From contig NZ_JOBF01000022.1 of the NCBI RefSeq assembly GCF_000718635.1, forward strand, positions 184,773 through 248,772: a stretch of 64,000 nucleotides of DNA, written 5' to 3'. Source of the stretch: Streptomyces varsoviensis (lineage in GTDB: Bacteria; Actinomycetota; Actinomycetes; Streptomycetales; Streptomycetaceae). The notes under the pieces are model-generated. The model searched no databases, was not told the origin of the DNA, and saw only the letters and a list, made by a program, of their open reading frames with translations. Made by a program: the position numbers and the translations under genes. Shown here piece by piece: positions 15,900 to 24,158 of this stretch (position 1 is its first letter; each line of letters starts with the position of its first letter).

Positions 15900-16230
15900 T
15901 TTCCCCTTGGTAATTCCCCGTTAGGCACGTTGAGGCCCTGTAACCCACCGGCAGTCACACCGGCCGTCCCGCGCGGCCAGCCGCGCTGAACCTGCCCCAG
16001 GTTCTGACTAAGAGTCGGTTTCCGACTTTAGGTTACTCAAGAAGCGTGCCAGGTGCGCGCCTGTTGAGTCAAGAACGATCTACCCGAAGCCGAGGCTTCC
16101 GTTCCGTGTCCCATCGGTCATGTCCGGAAGGCCCAAAGCCCTTGCGGGCAGGGCCTGTTCACCCCGCATACACCTAGGTTGCGAAACCAGGAAAGGCGCC
16201 GCCCCCGCGACTCCACGGGGGCGGCGCCTT
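15900..16230 (+). ncRNA. Candidate structured non-coding RNA ending in an intrinsic terminator
   Basis: No open frame of coding character lies in 15263–16320, but the last 330 bp hold a run of potential stem-loops: GCGCGGC/GCCGCGC (15971–15986), AACCTG/CAGGTT (15989–16003), AGTCGG/CCGACT (16013–16027), GAAGC-CGAG-GCTTC (16086–16099), a nested GGCCC..GCCC-TTGC-GGGC..GGGCC (16130–16155), CCTAGGTT with a GCGA (GNRA) loop and AACCAGG (16173–16191), then the terminator at 16193–16230. The GNRA loop favours the plus strand. TAGGTT near 16030 could be a -10 box, which would give a transcript of about 190 nt. No known riboswitch, 6S, tmRNA or RNase P signature was recognised. The start is uncertain. 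Confidence 0.35.
16193..16230. terminator. Perfect 15-bp GC-rich hairpin
   Basis: AAGGCGCCGCCCCCG (16193–16207) pairs with CGGGGGCGGCGCCTT (16216–16230) around 8 nt. It may end a plus-strand RNA and/or the minus-strand SDR transcript (16537 and downstream). Confidence 0.85.
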
Positions 16231-16320
16231 GTCGAATGGCCCTATGTGACCCGCCGTTGAACACCGGGAGGGCGTTCAATGCTTGAAGACGGCTGTGGTG
16301 ATGGGCTGTTGCTCAATCGC

Positions 16321-16506
16321 TCAGCGCTGGGCCGCGTACGACTTGCCGCCGTGCAGGGCGGCGAGGGCGCCCGCGTAGACGCCTGCGTACGGGTCCTCGG
16401 GGGTGTGGAGGGGGGCGAAGCGGATGCCCCAGAGGAAGCCGACCAGGTTCCCGTCGGAGGTGAGGCCGCGCATGATGGCCTCCCACAGGTGGGCGTGAGT
16501 GTCCAA
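16321..16506 (-). CDS. Small hypothetical protein or remnant downstream of the SDR gene
   Basis: 61 residues from ATG at 16506, starting 30 bp after the SDR stop. The sequence (MDTHAHLWEAIMRG..., FLWGIRFAPL, YAGVYAGALAAL) is plausible protein but matches no family I know and has no strong ribosome-binding site. It could be a small coupled gene or the leftover end of a larger one. It lies between the SDR gene and the terminator at 16193–16230. Confidence 0.25.
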   Translation of the reverse strand: MDTHAHLWEAIMRGLTSDGNLVGFLWGIRFAPLHTPEDPYAGVYAGALAALHGGKSYAAQR

Positions 16507-16536
16507 GCAGGGTGGAGATGGCGGAGCGGGGCCGGT

Positions 16537-17316
16537 TCAGGTGGCCGAGCGGGATTCGGACATCTTGAGCACGGTCCGGGTCGGGAACAGCGGGACGAGG
16601 CGGCTGACGAGCCGGTTCACGCGGCCGGACACGATGCTGGCCGGAGGGGTGCGCCGGTCGAGTGCCGCCAGCACGGTGGTGACCACCTGCTCCGGCGTCT
16701 GGAACCGGGCGCCTTGGGTGCTGGTGCCGGAGCGCGCGTAGAACCCGGTGCTCGTCGGTCCCGGGGATGCCGCCATCACGGTCAGGCCCGATGCGCGCTG
16801 CTCGTACGCGAGGGCCTCGGTGAAGCGGATCACGAACGCCTTGGCCGCGCTGTAGACGGCCATGCCCGGCATCGGCATGTAGCCCGTCAGGCTGCCGATG
16901 TTGAGCAGCGCCCCCCGCCCGGAGGCGACCAGATCCGGCAGAAACGCGTGAGACGTCTCGACCACGGCGTTGATGTCGAGCTGCAACTGCGCACGCACCT
17001 CGTCCGCGGTGGAGTCCGCGAACGGCTTGGTCAGCCCCGCGCCCGCGCAGTTGACCACGGTGTCCACCCGGACCCCGAGTCCGTCCAGCCGCTCTTTGAG
17101 GAGCTGCCCGCCGCGCTCGACGCCCAGGTCGAAAGCCACGGGACAGGCCGTACGCCCGGTCTGTGCGGTGATCTCGGCCGCGAGCTCCCGCAGCGCGTCC
17201 TCCCGCCGCCCGACGAGTACGACGTCAGCACCGCGACGGGCCGACTGGCGTGCGAACTCGGTGCCGATCCCGGAACTCGCACCTGTCACCAGAGCGGTCG
17301 TATCCGTGTACTGCAT
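16537..17316 (-). CDS. Short-chain dehydrogenase/reductase (SDR)
   Basis: 259 residues. A classical SDR: cofactor loop TGASSGIG (about 10–17), NCAGAG, catalytic Ser in NIGSLTG and YSAAK, and a C-terminal substrate region (PGPTSTGFYARSG). It should be an NAD(P)-dependent oxidoreductase of unknown substrate. The ATG at 17316 follows GGAGAG; a longer frame upstream would run through the operator and lacks a ribosome-binding site. It is divergent from TetR 17418, which probably represses it. Confidence 0.9.
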   Translation of the reverse strand: MQYTDTTALVTGASSGIGTEFARQSARRGADVVLVGRREDALRELAAEITAQTGRTACPVAFDLGVERGGQLLKERLDGLGVRVDTVVNCAGAGLTKPFADSTADEVRAQLQLDINAVVETSHAFLPDLVASGRGALLNIGSLTGYMPMPGMAVYSAAKAFVIRFTEALAYEQRASGLTVMAASPGPTSTGFYARSGTSTQGARFQTPEQVVTTVLAALDRRTPPASIVSGRVNRLVSRLVPLFPTRTVLKMSESRSAT

Positions 17317-17362
17317 GGGTCTCTCCTCGTCCGTGGCGCCGTCGGCCACGCCTATGTAAGAA

Positions 17363-17397
17363 CCTCTCACTTTGAGGGTAGGCGAGAATGTGAGAGG
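17363..17397. promoter_or_regulatory. Inverted repeat between the SDR and tetR genes
   Basis: CCTCTCAC (17363–17370) and GTGAGAGG (17390–17397) are perfect inverted copies 19 bp apart in the 101-bp divergent region. This is a probable operator of the TetR at 17418. The wide spacing suggests either two half-sites with extended contacts or a pair of dimers. Confidence 0.6.
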
Positions 17398-17417
17398 CTT
17401 CAACATCAGGAGGTTTC

Positions 17418-18011
17418 ATGGCCGGGCGCAACACGTACCATCACGGCGACCTGCGCAACGCGCTGCTGCGGGCGACCAGGGAACTGGTGAAGGAGCGCGG
17501 GGCGCGGGGGTTCAGCGTCTCCGAGGCCGCTCGCCGGGCCGGGGTGTCCATCTCGGCTCCCTACCGGCACTTCGCCGACCGTGACGCGATGCTCGCGGCC
17601 ACTGCCCAGCTCGCTTTCACCGAACTGGAAACGCAATTCGCGGCGCTCGTACTGGAGGAACCGCTCCCGGAATGCGCGGCGCGGATCGCCGTCGCCTACG
17701 TGGCCTTCGCCCGCCAGGACCCGGCCCGGTTCGAGGTCATGTTCGCCTCCGGAATCGACAAGGCGTCCCACCCCGAACTGCTGGAACAGACACGGCGCGT
17801 CCAGGAACGGCTGGAGGCGGCGCTCCAGCCCCACGTCCCCCGGGAGGAGGTGGTGGGCCGCGCCGCCGAGCTATGGGCGATCGCGCACGGAGTGGCCTCC
17901 CTGGCTCTCGGCGGCAACCTGCACCATGTCGTCGACTCTTCCCGTATCGACAGGGTCGCCGCATCCGCCGCACACGCCTGGGCGAGGGGCGTCTCCACCT
18001 CCGGCGTATGA
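17418..18011 (+). CDS. TetR-family regulator of the divergent SDR gene
   Basis: 197 residues. The N-terminal MAGRNTYHHGDLRNALLRATRELVKERG and HTH (FSVSEAARRAGVSISAPYRHFADRD, about 33–57) are typical of the TetR subgroup with a WHG-type (TetR_C_33-like) C-terminal domain (LWAIAHGVASLALGG). The ATG at 17418 has AGGAGG at ideal spacing. The product probably binds the 17363–17397 repeat and controls itself and the SDR. Confidence 0.9.
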   Translation: MAGRNTYHHGDLRNALLRATRELVKERGARGFSVSEAARRAGVSISAPYRHFADRDAMLAATAQLAFTELETQFAALVLEEPLPECAARIAVAYVAFARQDPARFEVMFASGIDKASHPELLEQTRRVQERLEAALQPHVPREEVVGRAAELWAIAHGVASLALGGNLHHVVDSSRIDRVAASAAHAWARGVSTSGV

Positions 18012-18126
18012 GACCCGAGGGCGCCCCCTGGCTTTCCCTCGGGCGCGGGCTCCGGCCACGGGTGCGGGCGACTTGCCGTCGCGCGCGCACCCGGCTCCGA
18101 ACCGGCCACCGACTCGTCTGCGCGTG

Positions 18127-19029
18127 TCAGGAAGCGGGGACGGGGTCCAGCCGGTAGGCGGCTCCGTGGGTGATGACGTGGCCGGCGGTGGGGGCGGCGA
18201 AGTGGGTGCCGAGGAGGAGGGTGTCGGTGTCGGCGAGGGAGGCGAGGAGGGTGCGGCGGGTGGCCTCGGACCGCTGGGGGTCGATGTCGACGCAGGCGCC
18301 GATGGCGGGGTGGGTGAGCTGGACGGGGTGGTGGACGCAGTCGCCCGAGATCAGCGCCGTGTGGCCCTCGCTGGTCAGCTCCACCGCCACGTGGCCGGGC
18401 GTGTGGCCGGGGGTCGGGATCAGGCGCACGCCCGGGGCGATCTCGACGCCCTCGGCCGGGACGTCGACCGTGTGCAGGAGGCCCGCCTCCTCGACGGGGA
18501 TCACGGAGTCGCGGAACATCTGCGCGCGGGCCTCCTCCATGTCGTACGTGGCCCAGAACTCCCGCTCGGCGCGGGCGGTGACGTAACGGGCGTTGGGGAA
18601 GGTGGGCGCCCAAGCGCCGTTCACCCGCCGGGTGTTCCAGCCGATGTGGTCCGCGTGCAGGTGGGTGAGGACCACCAGGTCGACGGAGTCCGGCGGGAAG
18701 CCGGCGACGGTCAGGCGCTCCAGGAAGTCCGTCCGCAGGTCGTGCCAGGCGGGGTTGGCCCGCTCCTTGCCGTTGCCGATCCCGGTGTCGACGAGCACGC
18801 GCAGCCCGTCCACGACGAACGCGAAGCTGTGGCTGTCGATGCGCAGGATGCCGTCCTCGTCGGCGAAGTGGGGGTGCAGCCAGTCCTGGCCATTCACCAC
18901 CTCGGACGTGGCGTCGGGCAGCAGCCAGGGGCCGGTCGCGGGCGGCAGGGCGATCTCGTCGACGCGGTGGACGGTGATGCCGCCTACGGTCCAGAAGGGG
19001 GTGGCGGAGGTGGTGGGGGCGGTGTGCAT
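18127..19029 (-). CDS. Metallo-beta-lactamase-fold hydrolase (lactonase-like)
   Basis: 300 residues. Di-zinc motif THLHADH (His123, His125, Asp127, His128), further ligands in PTPGHTPGH and SGDCVHHP, and a C-terminal GTHF. This is the AHL-lactonase/AttM-like branch of MBL-fold hydrolases, which cleave lactones, thioesters or related esters; the true substrate is unknown. It is transcribed after the MFS gene (48-bp gap), suggesting detoxification plus efflux, or uptake plus hydrolysis, of one compound. The ATG at 19029 was chosen by alignment of the N-terminal strand FWTVGGITVHRVDE. Confidence 0.88.
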   Translation of the reverse strand: MHTAPTTSATPFWTVGGITVHRVDEIALPPATGPWLLPDATSEVVNGQDWLHPHFADEDGILRIDSHSFAFVVDGLRVLVDTGIGNGKERANPAWHDLRTDFLERLTVAGFPPDSVDLVVLTHLHADHIGWNTRRVNGAWAPTFPNARYVTARAEREFWATYDMEEARAQMFRDSVIPVEEAGLLHTVDVPAEGVEIAPGVRLIPTPGHTPGHVAVELTSEGHTALISGDCVHHPVQLTHPAIGACVDIDPQRSEATRRTLLASLADTDTLLLGTHFAAPTAGHVITHGAAYRLDPVPAS

Positions 19030-19077
19030 GGCGGGCTTCTTTCGTTCTCTGCGTTCTCTGCGGATTCTTCGGGCGGG

Positions 19078-20460
19078 TCAGTGGGAGGTGGCGGCGTCGG
19101 GCGTCCGGCGCCGTGTCGCGTTCAGCGTCGCGAGGGCCGCCGGCGCGAGCACGGCCGCGCCGATCGCGTAGGCGTGTGCGGTGGCCCCCAGCCCGTAGCG
19201 CTGGGTCGCGGCGCCCGCGGCGATGGCGGGCAGGCTCATGGAGAGGTAGCTGAGGATGTAGTACGCGGCCAGCGTCGCGGCGCGGTCCCGCTCGGCGAGT
19301 GAGGCGAGGAGCATCCGCATCGCCCCCTGGGATACCGCGCCGAAGGCGATGCCCGCCAGCGCCGCGCCGCCGTAGACCGCGGGCAGCCCGGCGCCGTGCA
19401 GGCCGGTCAGGGTCAGGGCCGCGGCGGGCAGGACGGCCAGGCCGCCGCCGGTCAGCGTGGCGCGGGGCGCCCGGCGGCGCAGCGTCCACACGGTGAGCGC
19501 GGCGGTGGCGCTGAGGGTGAAGAAGACCATCCCGCGGGCCGCCTGCGGGGCGTCGGGGGCCACCAGCCGTACGAGGGCCGGGCCGAGCGAGGAGTAGAAG
19601 CCGCCCAGCGCCCAGACCGTGGCGACCGCGGCGCCGGCGGCCGGCAGGGTGCGGCGGACCGTCGCCGGAACGCTGGGCCGCGGGCGCAGGGAGCGCAGCG
19701 CGCCGGCATGGCGGTGCGCCGTCTCCGTCATGAACGCGACCCCGATCGCCTGGGCGAGGAACACCGCCGCCAGCAGCGCGTAGACGGTGACGGTGGGGGT
19801 GGGGGCGTAGCGGACGAGCAGGGTGGAGACGAGCACGCCGGCGGCCATCCCGGCGGCCGGGGTCACGCTGTTGGTCAGGGCGGACCGGCCCGGCCGCCGG
19901 GGGTTCTCCAGGTCGAGGAGGGCCGCGCCCGCGGCGCTGGTGGCCGCGCCGGTGGCCAGACCTTGCAGGACCCGGGCGATCGTCAGGGACACCGCGCCGT
20001 CCGCCGTGGCCAGCAGAGCCATGGATGCGGCGGCCACGGTCAGCGCGCCGGCCAGGACGGGGCGCCGCCCGAGGTGGTCGGAGAGCGCGCCGGTGGTGAG
20101 GAGGGCCAGCAGCAGCGCCAGGGCGTACGCGCTGAAGACGACGGTGACGGCGAGCGCGGAGAGGCCCCATCGGTCCTGGTAGAGCGGGTAGAGCGGGGTC
20201 GGCGCGCTGGACGCGGCCAGCAGGGCCGCCAGGATCGACGCGTCGAGGGCGAAGGAGGCCGCGCGGTTCGCCGTACGCGGCCGTGTACGGGGCTGCGTAC
20301 GGGCGGGGTTGGCCGAGTGCGGACGTACCCCCGTCTGGACGGGGGCGGCCCGACCGGTGTGGTGCGCGTCGCCACCCGCCACCGCCAGGACAGCCGACCG
20401 GGCGCGGGCCGCTCGTCGGGCGCGGCGCGGCGCTTGCGCGTCGGACAAGACGCTGGGCAT
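19078..20460 (-). CDS. MFS transporter
   Basis: 460 residues. An Arg/Ala-rich cytoplasmic N-tail of about 65 residues precedes roughly twelve hydrophobic segments. The motif GALSDHLGRRPVLAGA (loop 2–3) is the MFS signature, and the architecture resembles sugar/drug efflux members. The ATG at 20460 follows AAGGGAG; the unusual tail could be shorter if an internal start is used. It is divergent from the AtzG-like/amidase genes, and the intergenic region carries two copies of the AAAGCA-type operator also found before TetR 22258. Confidence 0.88.
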   Translation of the reverse strand: MPSVLSDAQAPRRARRAARARSAVLAVAGGDAHHTGRAAPVQTGVRPHSANPARTQPRTRPRTANRAASFALDASILAALLAASSAPTPLYPLYQDRWGLSALAVTVVFSAYALALLLALLTTGALSDHLGRRPVLAGALTVAAASMALLATADGAVSLTIARVLQGLATGAATSAAGAALLDLENPRRPGRSALTNSVTPAAGMAAGVLVSTLLVRYAPTPTVTVYALLAAVFLAQAIGVAFMTETAHRHAGALRSLRPRPSVPATVRRTLPAAGAAVATVWALGGFYSSLGPALVRLVAPDAPQAARGMVFFTLSATAALTVWTLRRRAPRATLTGGGLAVLPAAALTLTGLHGAGLPAVYGGAALAGIAFGAVSQGAMRMLLASLAERDRAATLAAYYILSYLSMSLPAIAAGAATQRYGLGATAHAYAIGAAVLAPAALATLNATRRRTPDAATSH

Positions 20461-20481
20461 GGGGCTGAGACTCCCTTCGTA

Positions 20482-20547
20482 AACGCAATGGGTTTGCTTT
20501 AAGAGACCGTAGAGCCTACAGTCGGGTTAACGCAAACCGTTAGCTTT
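20482..20547. promoter_or_regulatory. Two operator-like sites between the MFS and AtzG-like genes
   Basis: AACGCA-N7-TGCTTT at 20482–20500 and AACGCA-N7-AGCTTT at 20529–20547. Both match the symmetric AAAGCA-N7-TGCTTT at 22228–22246 before the TetR gene, with identical 7-bp spacing. They lie 22 bp upstream of the MFS start and 47 bp upstream of the AtzG-like start. Confidence 0.7.
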
Positions 20548-20593
20548 TGGCTCGGAGTGCTCCGTCGCCACACCCCTGACCAGGAGAGAAGTC

Positions 20594-20824
20594 GTGTCCC
20601 CCGCTGACCTCACACCGCCCGAGGCCGCCCGCTGGGCCGCCCGCGCCGGGCTCCACCTCCCCGACGACCGCCACGCCGCGGCCGCCGCCACCGCCAACCA
20701 CATCCACTCCGTCGTCGCGGTCCTGCGCGAACTGGACTTCGGCGACACCCCGCCCGCCGGCGCCTACCGCGCCACAGCCGGTGCCTACCGCGCCGGAAAG
20801 GAGAAGCACGATGCAGCCGTATGA
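20594..20824 (+). CDS. AtzG-like (DUF4089) small subunit of an amidase
   Basis: 76 residues. The N-terminal MSPADLTPPEAARWAARAGLHLP and the helix HAAAAATANHIHSVVAVLREL match the AtzG/GatC-like small proteins that accompany AtzE-type amidases and stabilise them. Here the helical core is followed by an Ala/Tyr/Arg-rich tail. The GTG at 20594 has AGGAGAGAAG upstream. Its 3' end overlaps the amidase start by 14 bp, supporting a two-subunit enzyme. Confidence 0.75.
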   Translation: MSPADLTPPEAARWAARAGLHLPDDRHAAAAATANHIHSVVAVLRELDFGDTPPAGAYRATAGAYRAGKEKHDAAV

Positions 20825-22211
20825 GCTGACCCTCGCCGACGCCGCGCGGCGGATACGGGCCCGCGAGCTGTCCCCCGTCGAGCTGGTGGACTCGGTCCTC
20901 GACCGCATCGGCACGGTGGACCCGCACGTCGGGGCGTACGTCGCCGTCACCGCGGAGCATGCCCGTGCCGCGGCGCGCGAGGCCGAGCGGGAAGCGGCCC
21001 GCGGCGCGTTCCGCGGCCCCCTGCACGGCGTCCCGGCCGGGCTCAAGGACCTGATCGATGTCGCCGGTTCGCCCACCTCCGCCAGCTCCCGGGTCCGGGA
21101 GGGGCACCGCGCCGCCGCCGACAGCACGGTGGCCGCCCGGCTCCGCGCCGCGGGCTCCGTCCTCGTCGGCAAGACCCACACCCACGAGTTCGCCTACGGC
21201 CTGACCACCCCGCAGACCGGCAACGCCTGGGACCGGGGCCGGGTCGCCGGAGGCTCCAGCGGCGGATCGGCCGTCGCGGTGGCGGCCGGCGCGGCGACCT
21301 TCGCCCTCGGCACCGACACCGGCGGCTCGATCCGGGTCCCCGCGGCTCTCAACGGCGTCGTCGGCCTCAAGCCCACCTACGGCCTGGTGCCGCGCCACGG
21401 CGTCACGTCCCTGTCCTGGTCGCTGGACCACGTCGGCCCCGTCACCCGCACCGTCGAGGACGCGGCCCTCGTCCTGGGCGTCCTCGCCGGACACGACCCG
21501 CGCGACCCCGCCTCGCTGGACCTGCCCGCCCTCGACCACGCCGCCCACCTGACGGAAGGGGAGCCGGACCTGACGGGCGTACGGGTCGGGGTGCCGCGCG
21601 ACTACTACTTCGACCACGTCGACCCGGAGGTGGAGGCCGCCGTCCGCCGGGGCATCGCGGAACTCGCCGCGCTCGGGGCCCGCCTCGTCGATGTCGACAT
21701 CCCCATGACCCGGTACATCCAGGCCACCCAATGGGGGCTGATGGTGCCGGAGGCCACCGCCTACCACGAGGGCACGCTGCGCACGGTCCCCGACCGCTAC
21801 CAGGCGGACGTCCGCATCCTCCTGGAGGCCGGCGAGCTGATGGGCGCGGGCGACTACCTGCGCGCCCAGCGCTCCCGGACGCTGATGCGGGAGGAGTGGG
21901 CCCGTATGCAGGAGGAGGTCGACGTGATCGCCGCGCCGTCGGTCCCGATGACCGCGGTGAAGGCCGACCAGACGACGGTCACCTGGGCCGACGGTACGGC
22001 CGAGGCCGTCTCCGACGCCTACGTACGGCTGTCCGCCCCGGCCAACATCACCGGGGTGCCCGCGCTGTCCGTCCCGGTGGGCCATGACACGGCGGGCATG
22101 CCGATCGGCATGCAGCTCCTCGGGCGGCCCTTCGGCGAGCAGGCGCTGCTGCGCGTGGGCCACGCCTACGAACGGACCCAGTCCGCCCGTTCGCTCGCGC
22201 CCGTCGCCTGA
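20811..22211 (+). CDS. Amidase-signature hydrolase (AtzE/GatA-like)
   Basis: 466 residues. Complete amidase-signature triad: Lys79 (PAGLKDLID), Ser149 in GGSSGGS (cis-Ser) and Ser173 in TDTGGSIRVPA (nucleophile). It hydrolyses a C–N bond in an amide or urea-like compound. With the AtzG-like partner, the closest precedent is the 1-carboxybiuret hydrolase AtzE–AtzG, but substrate loops diverge and no other s-triazine genes are present, so the substrate is open. The ATG at 20811 follows AAAGGAG. It is upstream of TetR 22258 and divergent from the MFS/MBL pair; all may form one regulon. Confidence 0.9.
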   Translation: MQPYELTLADAARRIRARELSPVELVDSVLDRIGTVDPHVGAYVAVTAEHARAAAREAEREAARGAFRGPLHGVPAGLKDLIDVAGSPTSASSRVREGHRAAADSTVAARLRAAGSVLVGKTHTHEFAYGLTTPQTGNAWDRGRVAGGSSGGSAVAVAAGAATFALGTDTGGSIRVPAALNGVVGLKPTYGLVPRHGVTSLSWSLDHVGPVTRTVEDAALVLGVLAGHDPRDPASLDLPALDHAAHLTEGEPDLTGVRVGVPRDYYFDHVDPEVEAAVRRGIAELAALGARLVDVDIPMTRYIQATQWGLMVPEATAYHEGTLRTVPDRYQADVRILLEAGELMGAGDYLRAQRSRTLMREEWARMQEEVDVIAAPSVPMTAVKADQTTVTWADGTAEAVSDAYVRLSAPANITGVPALSVPVGHDTAGMPIGMQLLGRPFGEQALLRVGHAYERTQSARSLAPVA

Positions 22212-22227
22212 ACGCGGCGCCCCTCTA

Positions 22228-22246
22228 AAAGCAAGGACTGTGCTTT
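22228..22246. promoter_or_regulatory. Symmetric operator immediately upstream of tetR
   Basis: AAAGCA (22228–22233), 7 bp, TGCTTT (22241–22246), ending 11 bp before the start codon, where it would block transcription or translation initiation. The same motif recurs at 20482–20500 and 20529–20547. Confidence 0.75.
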
Positions 22247-22257
22247 AAGGTGGCGTT

Positions 22258-22899
22258 ATGAGTCGTAAGCAGATGGTGCGCCCGGGCGGGCGCAGCGCCC
22301 GGGTCCAGGCGGCGGTGCACACCGCCGTCCGTGAGATCGCGGCGGAGCAGGGCCGCGACGCGCTGACCGTGCCGCTGGTCGCCCAGCGCGCCGGGGTCAC
22401 CCCCTCGACGATCTACCGCCGCTGGGGCGACCTCCAGGAACTGCTGTCGGACGTCGCGGTGGAGCGGCTGCGGCCCGAGACCGAGCCGGAGCGCCTCGGC
22501 GACCTGCGCTCGGACCTGACGGCCTGGGCCGAACAGTTCCTCGACGAGATGTCGTCCCCCTCGGGCCGCGCCTACATCCGCGACGCGCTGCTCGGCGACC
22601 CGGACGGCAGCAACGCCGGCCAGTGCTCGGCCTACGCGGCCGAACAGGTCGACGTCATCCTCGCCCGGGTGCTCGACCGCGAGGACCGCGACGGGCGCGA
22701 GGAGGCGGCCCCCGACGTCGAGACGGTGATGGACCGCGTCGTCGCCCCTCTGATGTACCGCATCCTCTTCCGCCCTGCCGGCCTCGAACCGGCGTACGCC
22801 CGCAGGCTCGTGGCCGACCTCCTCGGCGAAGCCGAAGGCGAAGGCGATGGCGAAGATGAAGGCAAAGCCGAAGGTGAAGGCGAAGCGGCCCGGCCGTAG
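22258..22899 (+). CDS. TetR-family regulator, likely controlling the MFS/MBL and amidase units
   Basis: 213 residues. HTH at about 38–63 (LTVPLVAQRAGVTPSTIYRRWGDLQEL), a TetR_C-type ligand domain, and an unusual C-terminal tail of alternating Gly/Glu/Asp/Lys (about 193–213) that is low-complexity and probably disordered. The ATG at 22258 lies 11 bp after a symmetric operator, with AAGGTGG as ribosome-binding site. The shared operator motif in front of the MFS and AtzG-like genes makes this the likely regulator of the whole 18.1–22.9 kb unit. Confidence 0.88.
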   Translation: MSRKQMVRPGGRSARVQAAVHTAVREIAAEQGRDALTVPLVAQRAGVTPSTIYRRWGDLQELLSDVAVERLRPETEPERLGDLRSDLTAWAEQFLDEMSSPSGRAYIRDALLGDPDGSNAGQCSAYAAEQVDVILARVLDREDRDGREEAAPDVETVMDRVVAPLMYRILFRPAGLEPAYARRLVADLLGEAEGEGDGEDEGKAEGEGEAARP

Positions 22900-22987
22900 C
22901 AGCCCAGCGGTAGCAGTCCGGCCGTAGCGACCCCGGGCCGAGCGGCCCAGGGGGGAGCGGCCGGTCGCCCTCCCCCCTCAAGCCCTC

Positions 22988-24013
22988 CTAGAAGACCGAC
23001 TCCGCCTCGTTCATCCGGCTCTCCGGAACCGTCTTCAGCTCCGTCACCGCCTCCGCCAGCGGCACCATCGTGATCTCCGTGCCGCGCAGCGCCGTCATGT
23101 TGCCGAAGTCGCCCCGGTGGGCGGCTTCGACGGCGTGCCAGCCGAAGCGGGTGGCGAGGACGCGGTCGTACGCGGTGGGGGTGCCGCCGCGCTGGACGTG
23201 GCCGAGGATGACGGGGCGGGCCTCCTTGCCGAGGCGCTTCTCCAGCTCGACGGCGAGCCGGTTGCCGATGCCCGCGAAGCGCTCGTGGCCGAACTGGTCG
23301 ATGGCGCCGCGCTCGTAGTCCATCGAGCCCTCGGCGGGGTGCGCGCCCTCGGCGACGCAGATGACGGCGAACTTCTTGCCGCGGTCGAAGCGCTCCTCGA
23401 CCATCTTCACCAGGTCGCCGACCTCGAACCGGCGCTCCGGCAGGCAGATGCCGTGCGCGCCGCCGGCCATGCCGGACTCCAGGGCGATCCAGCCCGCGTG
23501 CCGTCCCATGACCTCCACGACCATGACGCGCTGGTGGGACTCGGCGGTGGTCTTGAGGCGGTCGATGGCCTCGGTGGCGACGCCGACGGCGGTGTCGAAG
23601 CCGAAGGTGCGGTCGGTGGCGGAGATGTCGTTGTCGATGGTCTTGGGGACGCCGACCACCGGGACGCCCGCGTCGGAGAGCATCCGGGCGGCGGTCAGGG
23701 TGCCCTCGCCGCCGATGGGGATGAGGACGTCGATGCCGTACGCGCGGGAGAAGTCCTGGGCGCTCTCGCACGCTTCGCGCAGCCGGGCGCGCTCCAGCCG
23801 GGCGGAGCCGAGGATGGTGCCGCCGCGGGCCAGGATGCCGCTGACCGCGTCGAGGTCGAGCTTGCGGAACCGTCCGTCGAGGAGGCCCTTGAAGCCGTCC
23901 TCGAAGCCGATGACCTCGTCGCCGTGGCCGACGAGCGCGCGGTGCACCACCGACCGGATGACAGCGTTGAGGCCGGGGCAGTCGCCGCCTGCGGTGAGAA
24001 CTCCGATGCGCAT
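22988..24013 (-). CDS. pfkA: 6-phosphofructokinase
   Basis: 341 residues. Phosphorylates fructose 6-phosphate at the committed step of glycolysis. Motifs: TAGGDCPGLNAVIR (nucleotide loop), PIGGEGTLTAA, PKTIDNDI with catalytic Asp, MGRHAGWIA, and GHVQRGGTPTAYDR. The Gly in GGEGT indicates ATP use, whereas the Lys in PKTIDND is found in pyrophosphate enzymes; this Gly/Lys hybrid is known from ATP-dependent actinomycete enzymes. The ATG at 24013 follows AGGAG. It is divergent from pta and close to ackA and pyk, giving a compact glycolysis/overflow cluster. Confidence 0.96.
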   Translation of the reverse strand: MRIGVLTAGGDCPGLNAVIRSVVHRALVGHGDEVIGFEDGFKGLLDGRFRKLDLDAVSGILARGGTILGSARLERARLREACESAQDFSRAYGIDVLIPIGGEGTLTAARMLSDAGVPVVGVPKTIDNDISATDRTFGFDTAVGVATEAIDRLKTTAESHQRVMVVEVMGRHAGWIALESGMAGGAHGICLPERRFEVGDLVKMVEERFDRGKKFAVICVAEGAHPAEGSMDYERGAIDQFGHERFAGIGNRLAVELEKRLGKEARPVILGHVQRGGTPTAYDRVLATRFGWHAVEAAHRGDFGNMTALRGTEITMVPLAEAVTELKTVPESRMNEAESVF

Positions 24014-24158
24014 CGTGCTGTGTCTCCTGCTCGCTACCGGTACATGTGAGCCAGTCCGATTGTTTCATGACCCCGGTGGTACCGCTGCCCCCACCTCTCG
24101 CTGCGCCCTATCCAGGGGCGCGGGTATTGTCAAGAGGGCAAGCCCGCCATACCGGGTG

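Noticed and set aside
15900..16230. Cobalamin, c-di-AMP or similar known riboswitch
   Set aside because: None of the conserved boxes of those classes was found, and no gene follows on the same strand for over 1 kb.
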